Shown here one piece after another: positions 16,969-24,723 of a stretch of DNA of 64,000 nt; position 1 is the first letter of the stretch, and each line of letters starts with the position of its first letter. The DNA comes from a virus. A model generated the notes under the pieces. It ran no database searches and was not told where the DNA came from. It saw only the letters and a list, made by a program, of their open reading frames with translations. Position numbers and translations under genes: made by a program. The stretch lies in IMG/VR virus record IMGVR_UViG_3300009034_000007, positions 1 through 64,000 of that record. The stretch is one strand, 5' to 3'.

Positions 16969-17338
16969 TCAACTTCTCCCTAATTTCGGCAGTTTGCTTC
17001 TTTGAAAGCTGTCGCCATGTGGGATGGGGTGCATAAATGTGTTCGAGTTTAGCATCCACTAGACCAGCGTGTGCTACTGTTCCGCAAGCTAGTATCACAT
17101 CGGGTTTGATTCTGTAATACCATCTTTTGATATGTGCTGGATCAGCAGGAAAAGTAGCATTAGCATGATTACCAGTCTGAGGACTAGCATTTATTACACA
17201 TACCTCCATATCGTCAGGAATCATTTCGGCTAAACGTCTACCAGTCTGTGAATTCCATAAATCTTTCAGCCAACGCTTCCTCTTTCTAGGTTGCCCATCC
17301 CTATACCATGCACATTGAAGCACAACCAAAAGTTTCAT
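16949..17338 (-). CDS. Uracil-DNA-glycosylase-fold-like protein
   Basis: 129 residues. The pattern of an N-terminal VVLQCAW strand, an INASP segment near residue 48, KPDVILACGTVA near residue 80, and HPTWR near 104 resembles the uracil-DNA-glycosylase superfamily, where a C-terminal HPS-type loop contacts DNA. The canonical GEAPG catalytic loop is not visible, so activity is doubtful. Context (methyltransferases, dUTPase-like, cytidine deaminase) would fit a DNA-base role. Overlaps methyltransferase 2 by 20 bases. Confidence 0.45.
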   Translation of the reverse strand: MKLLVVLQCAWYRDGQPRKRKRWLKDLWNSQTGRRLAEMIPDDMEVCVINASPQTGNHANATFPADPAHIKRWYYRIKPDVILACGTVAHAGLVDAKLEHIYAPHPTWRQLSKKQTAEIREKLNDFRTE

Positions 17339-17472
17339 TTTTCTTTTCTTCCCTTCTTACCTATAGTCCGAAGTATTGTAAAGATAGAACGTCCATCAAT
17401 CACCATTCTATCCCATGATTTTCGTTTCCTGTCACGTCGTTGCCAGCGTTTCTTGTCACGTTTTCTCGGCAT
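17335..17472 (-). CDS. Small highly basic protein, 45 aa
   Basis: A small frame between two larger genes, starting at the ATG at 17472 and ending with a stop that overlaps the next ATG (ATGA). The first 20 residues are almost half Arg or Lys (for example MPRKRDKKRWQRRD), suggesting nucleic-acid binding. It fills an otherwise empty 117-base gap and overlaps the upstream methyltransferase by 17 bases, like its neighbours. Confidence 0.6.
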   Translation of the reverse strand: MPRKRDKKRWQRRDRKRKSWDRMVIDGRSIFTILRTIGKKGRKEK

Positions 17473-18178
17473 ATAAAATTTCTACTCTCTCTACTGCTAT
17501 ATTATAAATATCTTGATCAATCTCACTCCCAATAAATAGTCGATTGGTCTTGATACAAACTGCGGCAGTTGTCCCACTACCCATAAAAGGATCAAATACT
17601 AAATCGCCTTCCTCTGTGGTAGCTAAGACAATTCTTCGTATAAGTCTTTCGGGTTTTTGCCACTTAACCTCGCTAATTCGTTCAGACGACATAGTATGAA
17701 AATTGCCGATGTCGGTCCAAACATCCGTGGGCAACTTCTTACCCGTACCCTTAACATCAAGAGCCGTTCCAGCAGTTTTCTTTGGAATTTCGACATTTGT
17801 GGGATAAAATTTATAAGACTTAGCTTTTGCATACCAAAGAACATCATCGTGTTTCCTTCCGAAAGCATTTTTAGGCCTCCCGCCCCAATCATAGGGCCAG
17901 ATTATCCAGTTAATAAATTTATCTCTACCGAACAAATGATCCATATATAATTTCAATTCGGCTACACTTCGTTGATCAGTCTGAACAAAGATACTACCAG
18001 TATCAGATAAATTGTCTCGACATAAGGGTAGCCATCGTGCAAAATCGAAATCATCATACACCATATCAGCATAAATAGTATCGGCTGATCTAAACCACCT
18101 TTCATTCATTATCTTAAGAAGATCGATACAATCAGCCCTATATAATTCTATTTCTGGTCTTACCCATACTTGAGTCAT
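17456..18178 (-). CDS. DNA methyltransferase 3 with altered motif IV
   Basis: 240 residues from the ATG at 18178 (TAATG overlap with the primase stop). The SAM motif I DPFMGSGTT near residue 200 is intact and a GKKLPTDVW segment is typical of type II/III DNA methyltransferases. The catalytic motif IV, normally DPPY, reads DMVY at 38-41. Loss of both prolines may reduce activity or alter specificity. It is downstream of an intragenic consensus promoter at 18470. Confidence 0.8.
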   Translation of the reverse strand: MTQVWVRPEIELYRADCIDLLKIMNERWFRSADTIYADMVYDDFDFARWLPLCRDNLSDTGSIFVQTDQRSVAELKLYMDHLFGRDKFINWIIWPYDWGGRPKNAFGRKHDDVLWYAKAKSYKFYPTNVEIPKKTAGTALDVKGTGKKLPTDVWTDIGNFHTMSSERISEVKWQKPERLIRRIVLATTEEGDLVFDPFMGSGTTAAVCIKTNRLFIGSEIDQDIYNIAVERVEILYAEKT

Positions 18179-19035
18179 TATACAACTATCCTTGCTTTCT
18201 CTTGAAGTAAATCCATAAACTCCTCTTTTGTCCATCCAGCCTTGAAGAAATCACTGACATCATATCCCTCGTCAAATCCTTCAAAAGTATAGCCTCGAAT
18301 TAAAAAGCCTAAAATCTTACCAATTCGCCGTAAACCCTGTCTACCTCCAGCATCATTATCAAAGACGACATACATTCGGTCCAAGTGCATAAGCTTATGC
18401 ATCCAGAGAGGGTTGAAATGTCCTGCCCCCACACTAGAGGCTATAGCTGGAATGTTATTCTGTATACACATTATAGCATCTACTGGTCCTTCTGTCAAGA
18501 CCGTCCAATTAGTATTTTTGATACCATCCAAGTTGAAGGGAAGATTACCCAACCCACGATACCAATATTTCACCCTTTTTACACCATCTACAATTTTCCT
18601 ACATTGAAAGTTAGCTAACTTCCCTTCAACAATAATCGGGATGGTATACCACTCCCCCGTATAGCCTAGTTTAAACATATCAACTGTGCTATGAGTATAA
18701 CCCCTATTAGTAATCCAGTAATCTCGATGCTGTTTACCCAATTCGTAGAAAGAATCTAGTAATTGTCTACTGATTACATGGTGACGAACAGGAGGACGAT
18801 CAATATATAATCGTCTAGCAATAGGCTGACCTAAAATTTTTCTAGCCTCACCATATGACAATTCTTTAACTTTCGTCAACCATGTAAAAGCGTCACCATA
18901 AATACCTTTTGAATTCCAATAAAAGATATTTCTTTCGATATCAATAACTAAACTATCATGTTCAATAGTTTTAAGATATCGACCAGACCCCGTAATCGTA
19001 AAGTCCTCGGCAACAAGATCAATCACATCAACCAT
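18178..19035 (-). CDS. DnaG-like primase with TOPRIM domain
   Basis: 285 residues from the ATG at 19035 (GAGGAC upstream). The TOPRIM motifs are present: LTEGPVDAI at about 180-188 and FDNDAGG at about 225-231. An upstream KLGYTGEWYTIPI stretch matches the DnaG N-terminal subdomain. The N-terminus aligns with the CHC2 zinc domain (the NIFYWNSKGIYGDAFTWL pattern) but lacks the zinc ligands. It would synthesise RNA primers with the DnaB helicase at 25140. The absence of zinc ligands is unusual. Confidence 0.85.
   Translation of the reverse strand: MVDVIDLVAEDFTITGSGRYLKTIEHDSLVIDIERNIFYWNSKGIYGDAFTWLTKVKELSYGEARKILGQPIARRLYIDRPPVRHHVISRQLLDSFYELGKQHRDYWITNRGYTHSTVDMFKLGYTGEWYTIPIIVEGKLANFQCRKIVDGVKRVKYWYRGLGNLPFNLDGIKNTNWTVLTEGPVDAIMCIQNNIPAIASSVGAGHFNPLWMHKLMHLDRMYVVFDNDAGGRQGLRRIGKILGFLIRGYTFEGFDEGYDVSDFFKAGWTKEEFMDLLQEKARIVV
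18470..18498 (-). promoter_or_regulatory. Perfect consensus promoter inside primase gene
   Basis: On the minus strand, TTGACA, a 17-base spacer and TATAAT, with TGC before the -10 (extended -10). It coincides with the codons for the LTEGPVDAIM motif, so part of the match may be constrained by the protein. It would drive methyltransferase 3 and downstream genes. Confidence 0.45.
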
Positions 19036-19318
19036 TACTGTCCTCTTTCTCAAGAATGTATTCTGCAAGTGTTATCCACATCAATAACCAGCCAGCTTTT
19101 TGACTACCGACTTCAACACGAACAGCCACACCGCTCCCTTCATGTATGACAATACCACATGCGTCCTTAGATAAACCTTTACCGAGCGCACGATAAAGTG
19201 TAACAAGTTTCTCTCGTATTTCCCACCAGCGAGGGACTGCTACCTTTTTACGGGCCTCGTATTCTTCCTTCTCTTTAAGAAGGTCTTCCTTAATGATGCC
19301 ATCCATCGCAAGTCCCAT
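19028..19318 (-). CDS. Unknown protein, 96 aa
   Basis: A charged N-terminal helix followed by an alpha/beta segment (GIVIHEGSG). I chose the ATG at 19318 because GGAG lies five bases before it; an ATG eight codons earlier lacks a ribosome site. No family recognised. Overlaps both neighbours. Confidence 0.55.
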   Translation of the reverse strand: MGLAMDGIIKEDLLKEKEEYEARKKVAVPRWWEIREKLVTLYRALGKGLSKDACGIVIHEGSGVAVRVEVGSQKAGWLLMWITLAEYILEKEDSNG

Positions 19319-19835
19319 CCTCGCTCCAATAATCCCATTCATGGTTAGCGTGACCGTTATTGTACTTCACTGGATGACAATTCTTCCTATCCTCTGCACC
19401 CTCGCCTTCTCCCTGTTCACAATGACAAAATACCGCCTCCACTGTTGGAGTTGGCGGTATTAATGTATTAGTAGGAACAACAACTGTTACTGTCGGTGTC
19501 GGCGTCGCCTCGACTGGTGGCGTGACCGTCCCTTTCGGGGTCGGACTCGGCCCTTGTTCTGTTTCCGTAGCCGTCGGTCCTTCCGTAACTGTCGGTGTTT
19601 GCGTAGGGACTTCGCCATCACATACACACTCCTTAATTTCTACTAGTAATTTAATAATTTCAAGATGGGTATGTTGTGCAATAGTATCTTTTAATGTATC
19701 ACAACTACCCGAACATAATTTATAATCAACAACGTAAGCATTTTTCTTTGTTGCTAGATTGTAACCCATACCAAACATCCCACCAGCAAAAAGTATTACA
19801 ATCACTGCTCCAGCAATTATCCTTAAAATCTTCAT
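19290..19835 (-). CDS. Membrane-anchored Pro/Thr-rich surface protein
   Basis: 181 residues. A hydrophobic N-terminal anchor (about 5-24) is followed by a cysteine-containing stalk (near 41-72), a roughly 60-residue Pro/Thr/Val-rich linker with TPTPTV-type repeats (about 76-133), and a short Cys/His-rich C-terminal knob. The protein probably sits outside the cytoplasmic membrane. Such TP-rich linkers are very common in Chloroflexota exported proteins, a hint about the host. Function unknown; it could modify superinfection or the envelope. Its linker DNA is noticeably GC-richer than its neighbours. Confidence 0.65.
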   Translation of the reverse strand: MKILRIIAGAVIVILFAGGMFGMGYNLATKKNAYVVDYKLCSGSCDTLKDTIAQHTHLEIIKLLVEIKECVCDGEVPTQTPTVTEGPTATETEQGPSPTPKGTVTPPVEATPTPTVTVVVPTNTLIPPTPTVEAVFCHCEQGEGEGAEDRKNCHPVKYNNGHANHEWDYWSEDGTCDGWHH

Positions 19836-20413
19836 TTCCTTGCCTCCAATTCTATGTCTGATTGGACTTCATTCCCCCAAGAATCCCAACCGCTTACTTT
19901 TTGTCTTGCGAATAATTCAACCCTCGGTAAATCACCAAATAGTTGCACGATTCTGTCTCTGACCTCTCCAGGTTTTTCAGAATGGCGACCTCTTGGTGTG
20001 ATAACCAAATTTCTAACGCTTCTATCAAGTCTTTCCAGTATTTTTCCTCGTGTTCCGAGGAGACAGATTTCAGGGTTTGCACGCGTATAATATCCCAGGC
20101 CCATATGAAAATCTTTATCGAGATTAACTATTGGACCTCGTGATTTAGGCCACAGCTTTACCCATGTAAAAGCTACAGTCTTATATTTGAATTTCCACGC
20201 TTTCATAACTTTCAAAGCGTCTAATAAATTTGGATACGTAGCCCACAAGAATAGCATAGCATTATCAGCCGCAATATCCTTGATGGGTAGTTTACAAATA
20301 TCCTCTACATTCATAGTAGGATATTTATGGCTGACGTGTCGATCCGACTTAGCTACATTCCAGACTGAGAAGTGCCAGGGCGGGTCTGCGTAGATGATGT
20401 TGTACATTCCCAT
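19832..20413 (-). CDS. MT-A70 family N6-adenine methyltransferase
   Basis: 193 residues with the hallmark DPPW at 10-13, directly after the first beta strand as in phage MT-A70 proteins. A later ANPEICLLGTRG segment and RGRHSEKP are also typical of the family. It is predicted to methylate adenine in DNA (or RNA) using SAM. It is the fourth methyltransferase in the cluster and shares no obvious partner nuclease. The start overlaps a zinc-ribbon gene by 61 bases. Confidence 0.9.
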   Translation of the reverse strand: MGMYNIIYADPPWHFSVWNVAKSDRHVSHKYPTMNVEDICKLPIKDIAADNAMLFLWATYPNLLDALKVMKAWKFKYKTVAFTWVKLWPKSRGPIVNLDKDFHMGLGYYTRANPEICLLGTRGKILERLDRSVRNLVITPRGRHSEKPGEVRDRIVQLFGDLPRVELFARQKVSGWDSWGNEVQSDIELEARK

Positions 20414-20544
20414 ATTCCTTTCCGCGAGTCAAAATACCACGCCTTCTTACAGAACTCGCAATAATATAGATTAGGTCTTCGTCCGTCTAGTAATGCTATT
20501 CGACCACGAATTTTTGTACATCCATTACAATCAGGACATCTCAT
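20353..20544 (-). CDS. Small zinc-ribbon protein, 63 aa
   Basis: CPDC at residues 3-6 and CEFC near residue 29 form a zinc ribbon. The C-terminal tail is Ser/Thr-rich and is encoded by DNA that overlaps the MT-A70 gene. The ATG overlaps the stop of the small membrane protein upstream (ATGA), so translation is coupled. Confidence 0.55.
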   Translation of the reverse strand: MRCPDCNGCTKIRGRIALLDGRRPNLYYCEFCKKAWYFDSRKGIWECTTSSTQTRPGTSQSGM

Positions 20545-20645
20545 GGTAGTTTACTCATTGTAACTAGAAAATAAACTATCCAGGCAGTTATCAAGAAGAT
20601 AACAGCATTAATCATTGCCCTTCGTAATTTCTTTTCCTCATCCAT
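20541..20645 (-). CDS. 34-residue single-span membrane protein
   Basis: A short frame with start ATG at 20645 and stop overlapping the next ATG. A charged N-terminus (MDEEKKLRR) is followed by one hydrophobic span of about 20 residues. GGAAAGG lies upstream. It occupies a 160-base gap that otherwise has no gene. The next gene upstream is also a membrane protein, so a role in lysis or membrane stress is possible but unproven. Confidence 0.5.
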   Translation of the reverse strand: MDEEKKLRRAMINAVIFLITAWIVYFLVTMSKLP

Positions 20646-20706
20646 ATTATACCTTTCCGCACCCTCTCCGCCCACCCCTACCGTTGGCCGTAGTCACCGT
20701 AATAAT

Positions 20707-21009
20707 CTAAGGTGTACTTAGATCGATACCTAATTTATCAAAGAAAGGTTTAGCAATATAGTTATAGAATAATCCCGCGGTCATTACACCTAAGAACATC
20801 TGATTCACTTTGACAATGTAAGGTGCAACCACAGGGAATAATTCACTTGCTAACCAGCCTAACCCAAACACTGCGGCAATTGCTACAGCCGCCTTCGGTG
20901 CGGATTCACTATCAACGAACTTGAATACTTTCAAGCCTTGTACACCAAGTAAAACGTTTACTGCGATAGGAATTCCACCAAGCAATAATACAAGAACTTC
21001 CTCTTCCAT
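20707..21009 (-). CDS. Membrane protein, three spans, holin-like
   Basis: 100 residues with three hydrophobic segments (about 4-24, 40-60 and 68-86), the first starting right after an acidic N-terminus. Size and topology are compatible with a holin, but no endolysin is nearby and no family is recognised. GGAGG precedes the ATG. Confidence 0.55.
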   Translation of the reverse strand: MEEEVLVLLLGGIPIAVNVLLGVQGLKVFKFVDSESAPKAAVAIAAVFGLGWLASELFPVVAPYIVKVNQMFLGVMTAGLFYNYIAKPFFDKLGIDLSTP

Positions 21010-21019
21010 CGTACGCCTC

Positions 21020-21349
21020 CTATGCGTCTAAGTTACGGGGCGGTTTTAGCCCTCGTTGTTCATACCACTGATCACTTCTAGCTGGCCCTGGAGTATCATC
21101 CTCTGCTACAGCTTCTTCCTCATCTATAAAATCAAACGAAGAAACAAATTCAACACTCGCTCTCTCTGGAAGTGAAGGCTGTGCTAACACATCCTTCTCA
21201 GCCTCAGCCTCTAGAAGCTGTCTCACGGCCTCTCTTAAAGTACGGATGGGAATATATCCGCCTCCAAGATTACTTAACTTGTAACCGTGTACATTGGTAT
21301 AAAGTTCTATTAATTCCTTCCGTGTCATCTCGTCAACTAATTTTTCCAT
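21020..21349 (-). CDS. Unknown protein with SAP/LEM-like N-terminus
   Basis: 109 residues. The first 45 residues contain the pattern MTRKELIELYTNVHGYKL followed by a second helix, resembling a short helix-extension-helix nucleic-acid-binding module. The C-terminal half is acidic and disordered, ending with a short basic tail. Strong GAGGGAG ribosome site. The domain assignment is tentative. Confidence 0.5.
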   Translation of the reverse strand: MEKLVDEMTRKELIELYTNVHGYKLSNLGGGYIPIRTLREAVRQLLEAEAEKDVLAQPSLPERASVEFVSSFDFIDEEEAVAEDDTPGPARSDQWYEQRGLKPPRNLDA

Positions 21350-21359
21350 TGTACTCCCT

Positions 21360-21557
21360 CTAACATGTATTTATATCCTCCAATACTCCTTCAATAATCT
21401 TCGGAGAAATATATCCTTCTTTAAGCATAGCAAAAAGAATTTGTATAAAGATATCTCTGTCAAAAATTACAGCATCCTTTGTTGTCAGAAAAGCCTTATC
21501 CTTCCCCTTGATAATAATAGAATTAACAACGGGAAGAAATGTGACAGAAATCTCCAT
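21360..21557 (-). CDS. Small unknown protein, 65 aa
   Basis: A beta-rich N-terminus and helical C-terminus. AAAGG precedes the ATG. No family recognised. Confidence 0.55.
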   Translation of the reverse strand: MEISVTFLPVVNSIIIKGKDKAFLTTKDAVIFDRDIFIQILFAMLKEGYISPKIIEGVLEDINTC

Positions 21558-21922
21558 TAATTAACCTTTGCACCTGCGTTAAGAATTTCCTCAAAGTCAT
21601 CTTCAAAAATCATATCACCGAATTCCATAGGAATTGAATTCATATGCATCAAAATTGATGCAATAGCATTTTCCTCTGTATCATCAAGAATCATCAGTGA
21701 GAAATCCTTTTCAATCCATGATTCGGGGTCGTCTGGTGTTTCGCTAACAGCTACGCACAATTTTCCAACTACTTTGTACAGACTATCATCCTCATTTTGT
21801 GACATAGATTCAATACTAACCGTCATCCTACGACCTCGATAGTTACGCTCTTGTGATCTTTGAAGAATTTCTTCTACTTTAAGTTCTAACTCAGTCTTTT
21901 CTAATTCCTTTTTCTTACCCAT
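21557..21922 (-). CDS. Unknown acidic protein, 121 aa
   Basis: The ATG at 21922 overlaps the exonuclease stop (TAATG) and has GGAG upstream; an earlier GTG is inside the exonuclease gene. The N-terminus is a Lys/Glu coiled-coil-like helix, the remainder mixed. No family recognised. Confidence 0.6.
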   Translation of the reverse strand: MGKKKELEKTELELKVEEILQRSQERNYRGRRMTVSIESMSQNEDDSLYKVVGKLCVAVSETPDDPESWIEKDFSLMILDDTEENAIASILMHMNSIPMEFGDMIFEDDFEEILNAGAKVN

Positions 21923-22647
21923 TATATTGATCTCCTTGTCCACTTTGAGAACGGCTCTAAAATAGTAAACAAATCTTCTAGAATTTCTACATCAGCTATA
22001 TTATGGTCTAATACTTCCTTTAATATTTTTGCATCTCCATATCTAGCGGCAAACCATTCGTCTATGTGAAGATGTGTCTTACCATCTATTCCCAAGAAAC
22101 GAGTCACAGCGTCTAAGGTGTTTTTATGAATTTGCAACAATGCCCTGGCTCTATAATATGCATCAAAATGATATATAGACCCATAAGCAGGGAATATGTA
22201 TCCCCAATACAACGCTCTACTCCGCATATATGGAACATCAAACCGCGTCCCATAGTAAGTGACAATAATATCTAAATTATGTAACTCGTTTATTAATTCT
22301 CGAACAAGCCTCTTATCAAATGTTCCATTTAAAATTTCCCGCCGAGTAATTACGGCTGACTTGACTGGACCATTACGATATTTGATTGCCCAAGAAGTCA
22401 TAAAACCAGCATTAGCTTTGAAATCCGAAGTTTCAATATCTATAAAACCCATCGTCAAACCTTCATACCAAAGCTGTTGGTTTTTTAGTAAGAATTTCTC
22501 GCCCCGTCTAAAGCAATTCGGGTGCGTCTTCTTCGTATGTCGGTGGATGCATCTTTCTTCGCCGCGACGTTTTATTGATGCCTGAATTTCGCGACCTTTT
22601 GGCCCCTTTAATGCATCCTTGACTTCCTTTAATAATTTGATTCTCAT
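21922..22647 (-). CDS. DEDD-family 3'-5' exonuclease (RNase H-like)
   Basis: 241 residues from the ATG at 22647 (GGAG four bases upstream). DIETSDF near residue 70 carries the first two acids, YYGTRFDVPYM supplies the middle Asp, and a C-terminal HNIADVEILEDLF the last, matching exonucleases related to the PolB proofreading domain. An N-terminal Cys-x-His-x4-HPNC pattern could bind zinc. It may process DNA ends or degrade host DNA. The N-terminus overlaps the zinc-finger gene 22508-22735 by 140 bases. Confidence 0.75.
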   Translation of the reverse strand: MRIKLLKEVKDALKGPKGREIQASIKRRGEERCIHRHTKKTHPNCFRRGEKFLLKNQQLWYEGLTMGFIDIETSDFKANAGFMTSWAIKYRNGPVKSAVITRREILNGTFDKRLVRELINELHNLDIIVTYYGTRFDVPYMRSRALYWGYIFPAYGSIYHFDAYYRARALLQIHKNTLDAVTRFLGIDGKTHLHIDEWFAARYGDAKILKEVLDHNIADVEILEDLFTILEPFSKWTRRSI

Positions 22648-22735
22648 AACACTCCTCGCAGTTTGCACAAATCTCGATTTCGTCGTCTGTTAATTCCTCA
22701 AAACAAAATGCACAAATTCTAATTCTAACTGTCAT
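22508..22735 (-). CDS. Small zinc-finger protein overlapping exonuclease
   Basis: 75 residues. CAFC at residues 8-11 and CANCEEC near residue 23 give four to five potential zinc ligands; the C-terminal half is basic then acidic. The ATG overlaps the upstream stop (TAATG), which supports real translation. The 140-base out-of-frame overlap with the exonuclease gene is long for this genome, so either this C-terminus or the exonuclease N-terminus is under dual coding. Confidence 0.5.
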   Translation of the reverse strand: MTVRIRICAFCFEELTDDEIEICANCEECYENQIIKGSQGCIKGAKRSRNSGINKTSRRRKMHPPTYEEDAPELL

Positions 22736-23115
22736 TATCGTTTCCTTGCTAAAAACTTATCAAGTTTTGCAATTGCTTTTTCACTCAGTAGACGTTTTGA
22801 TGCTACGTCATATGCAAAACCTACGTCTGTAAATTTTCCTCCTAATATGTAGCCTAGTATTCCACAAGTTTTCTTGAATTTCTTGGCTACACGTTTTCGA
22901 GTTACGTTCATCATATCTCCTACTTCCGCAAAACTGTAGCCTGAAGCAATTTTGTCGATAATAGTTACCTCCTCATTTGAAATCAATCCTTCCCCATATA
23001 ATCGCTTTATAAGTATCTGAATACTCAAAGCGTTGTTATACACATCGTTATTGATGTCTCCAGATTCTAGTATAATGTATAGTGACCTAACATATTCTTC
23101 AACGATTCTAGACAT
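22735..23115 (-). CDS. HTH DNA-binding protein (sigma region 4-like)
   Basis: 126 residues. The central part, from EEVTIIDKIASGYSFAEVG to RKRVAKKF, looks like a helix-turn-helix of sigma-70 region 4 or LuxR type: a pattern of conserved Gly, hydrophobic positions and a basic recognition helix. The N-terminal 50 residues are helical. It could be a transcription regulator for the phage programme. It begins directly after the nuclease gene and lies downstream of an intragenic promoter at 23227. Confidence 0.65.
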   Translation of the reverse strand: MSRIVEEYVRSLYIILESGDINNDVYNNALSIQILIKRLYGEGLISNEEVTIIDKIASGYSFAEVGDMMNVTRKRVAKKFKKTCGILGYILGGKFTDVGFAYDVASKRLLSEKAIAKLDKFLARKR

Positions 23116-23877
23116 CTAAATTTCCCTATCACATATTCCTCGATAAATACAATTTTCGCACTTTCCCCACCCACCTATTCTACCAAACTCCTTACTGATA
23201 CTTGCTTCATCTTCCTTGTTTCTCATATTATACACTATTTCTGCTGTTTTGTCAAGTATCAATTCTGCATCCCGTAACAAGGTTTCCCTCATATCTATAT
23301 TATAACACGTTCCGCTTAGTAAATGGCCAAAATAGATTCCATCTGGATCAGTATCAAACAGTTTCCTGTAAGCCCACCAGTAAAGCATAAACTGAATATC
23401 TCGTAACTCCCAACGACTAGGAGGCTTTTGACTTGTCTTCCAGTCATAGACAATATTACTATCAATTCGGTCCATTTTACCTATAAGATACACATCATTT
23501 CCATTCACAGGATCATATACCACAGGAATTCTGAATGAATGTTCTATCAAAACCTGTTCTGATAGGTCTAATCGAGGACGTATCTTCTCAATATAATTAG
23601 TCATCAACTTGACGATACTCTTAGGAGGATGCTTCGATTTCCATCGTTTTGATAGAAATTTTGTTCTACGATACCAATCTTCATTAGCCCAATCTATTAT
23701 TTCATCTAGAGGAATCTCATTTTTATCCAGTTTTTCAATAGCTTTATGAATAACTGTCCCTAAGATCATATGTTCTGAGGGAATCGAAGCCTTTGAGTGA
23801 TAGACGCGATAATAGTATCGTCGCGGACACGCCCAAAAATCCTTAATGCTTGATGCTGATAACAGTATTTTTCCCAT
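23116..23877 (-). CDS. PD-(D/E)XK nuclease, Cas4/RecB-like
   Basis: 253 residues from the ATG at 23877 (TAATG overlap). The order of motifs is a SASSIKDFWACPRRYYY start, GTVIHKAIE, then GKMDRID and VYDWKTS (the D and D-x-K of the active site), QFMLYWWAY, and a C-terminal CENCIYRGIC. Together with the N-terminal cysteine, the last three cysteines fit a 4Fe-4S cluster as in AddB/Cas4 nucleases. It probably acts on DNA ends during recombination-dependent replication. Confidence 0.88.
   Translation of the reverse strand: MGKILLSASSIKDFWACPRRYYYRVYHSKASIPSEHMILGTVIHKAIEKLDKNEIPLDEIIDWANEDWYRRTKFLSKRWKSKHPPKSIVKLMTNYIEKIRPRLDLSEQVLIEHSFRIPVVYDPVNGNDVYLIGKMDRIDSNIVYDWKTSQKPPSRWELRDIQFMLYWWAYRKLFDTDPDGIYFGHLLSGTCYNIDMRETLLRDAELILDKTAEIVYNMRNKEDEASISKEFGRIGGWGKCENCIYRGICDREI
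23227..23255 (-). promoter_or_regulatory. Perfect consensus promoter inside nuclease gene
   Basis: Minus-strand TTGACA, 17-base spacer, TATAAT, located in the C-terminal third of the PD-(D/E)XK gene. It would drive the HTH protein gene at 22735 and the genes beyond. The -35 is followed by AAAACA, like the divergent promoters. Confidence 0.5.
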
Positions 23878-24260
23878 TAGTATTCCGTCATATTCCGATT
23901 GAATTGTTTTGTCTTCCATACATCTATCATATCACGCATTACTTGAAATGTTAACTTAAGTTGTTCAAGTCTTCCCAACTTTACCGATATATGATTTCGG
24001 ATATGATTAAGTTGTTCATAGGTTTCATCATCATAACCAACCTTATGATAAGTTGATTCGATAAAATTAAACGCAGGAGGTTTGAAGTTCCCCTTGCTGT
24101 CTGGTCCAACCCAATAATCCTCAACTTTCATAACCACGCCCGTAATTTTAGCTTGAACTTCGCTTAGGGCATTTTTATATACCGCTACTTCGGTAGTCAA
24201 TACTCCAACCTCATTAGCAATCTTCAACATTTCCTCGAAGTCTGGTAAGTTATCCGTCAT
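23877..24260 (-). CDS. Unknown helical protein, 127 aa
   Basis: Mostly helical with a short Gly/Pro-rich loop (residues 50-63). No recognised family. It is located between a nuclease and other recombination genes, and overlaps the downstream nuclease start by one base (TAATG). Confidence 0.6.
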   Translation of the reverse strand: MTDNLPDFEEMLKIANEVGVLTTEVAVYKNALSEVQAKITGVVMKVEDYWVGPDSKGNFKPPAFNFIESTYHKVGYDDETYEQLNHIRNHISVKLGRLEQLKLTFQVMRDMIDVWKTKQFNRNMTEY

Positions 24261-24723
24261 GTTGTTCCTCCTTGTAATCTAAATAATCTCTAATCTGTAT
24301 GTATTTCTCGACATTTGCTAGGCTCTTAGCCAATACATCATCATCTGGCATCATAGAATTTAAGATAGGTTGTAGCTTTCTCCTAAGATCATCCACAGTC
24401 ATTCCCTCCGTATAAGTCTCCACAGGATCAAAATCTAAAGTCTCATCAAATAAATGAATACCCCACAATGTACATATAGACTGAATAACAATGGGAGAAG
24501 TTTCCTGTACATCACTGATATATTGTACACTATAACCCTTGGTAGCCATTTCAACAATAGGGAAATCCGAAAGAATATAAACACAGGCCCGTTCCACGTT
24601 AGATTTACGGCACAAAAGTTCTACAATAACATCCCATAACGTAGCATTCGGATTCTTGTTATATACTTCCTCTGCTATCTCAGCCAATTCTTCATCGTGT
24701 TCAAATAAATTATTCATTCGCAT
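24250..24723 (-). CDS. Unknown protein, 157 aa
   Basis: A helical protein; a segment near residues 58-85 resembles a weak helix-turn-helix. Two ATGs lie at the start; the first (24723) has GGGAG eight bases upstream. No family recognised. It overlaps both neighbours, as expected for a tightly packed operon. Confidence 0.6.
   Translation of the reverse strand: MRMNNLFEHDEELAEIAEEVYNKNPNATLWDVIVELLCRKSNVERACVYILSDFPIVEMATKGYSVQYISDVQETSPIVIQSICTLWGIHLFDETLDFDPVETYTEGMTVDDLRRKLQPILNSMMPDDDVLAKSLANVEKYIQIRDYLDYKEEQHDG

Noticed and set aside
20645-20670. TATAAT before the small membrane gene as a promoter
   Set aside because: No acceptable -35 exists at 16-18 bases, and the -10 would be almost at the start codon.
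20707-21009. Definite holin
   Set aside because: Topology fits, but no endolysin is nearby and no family signature is seen.
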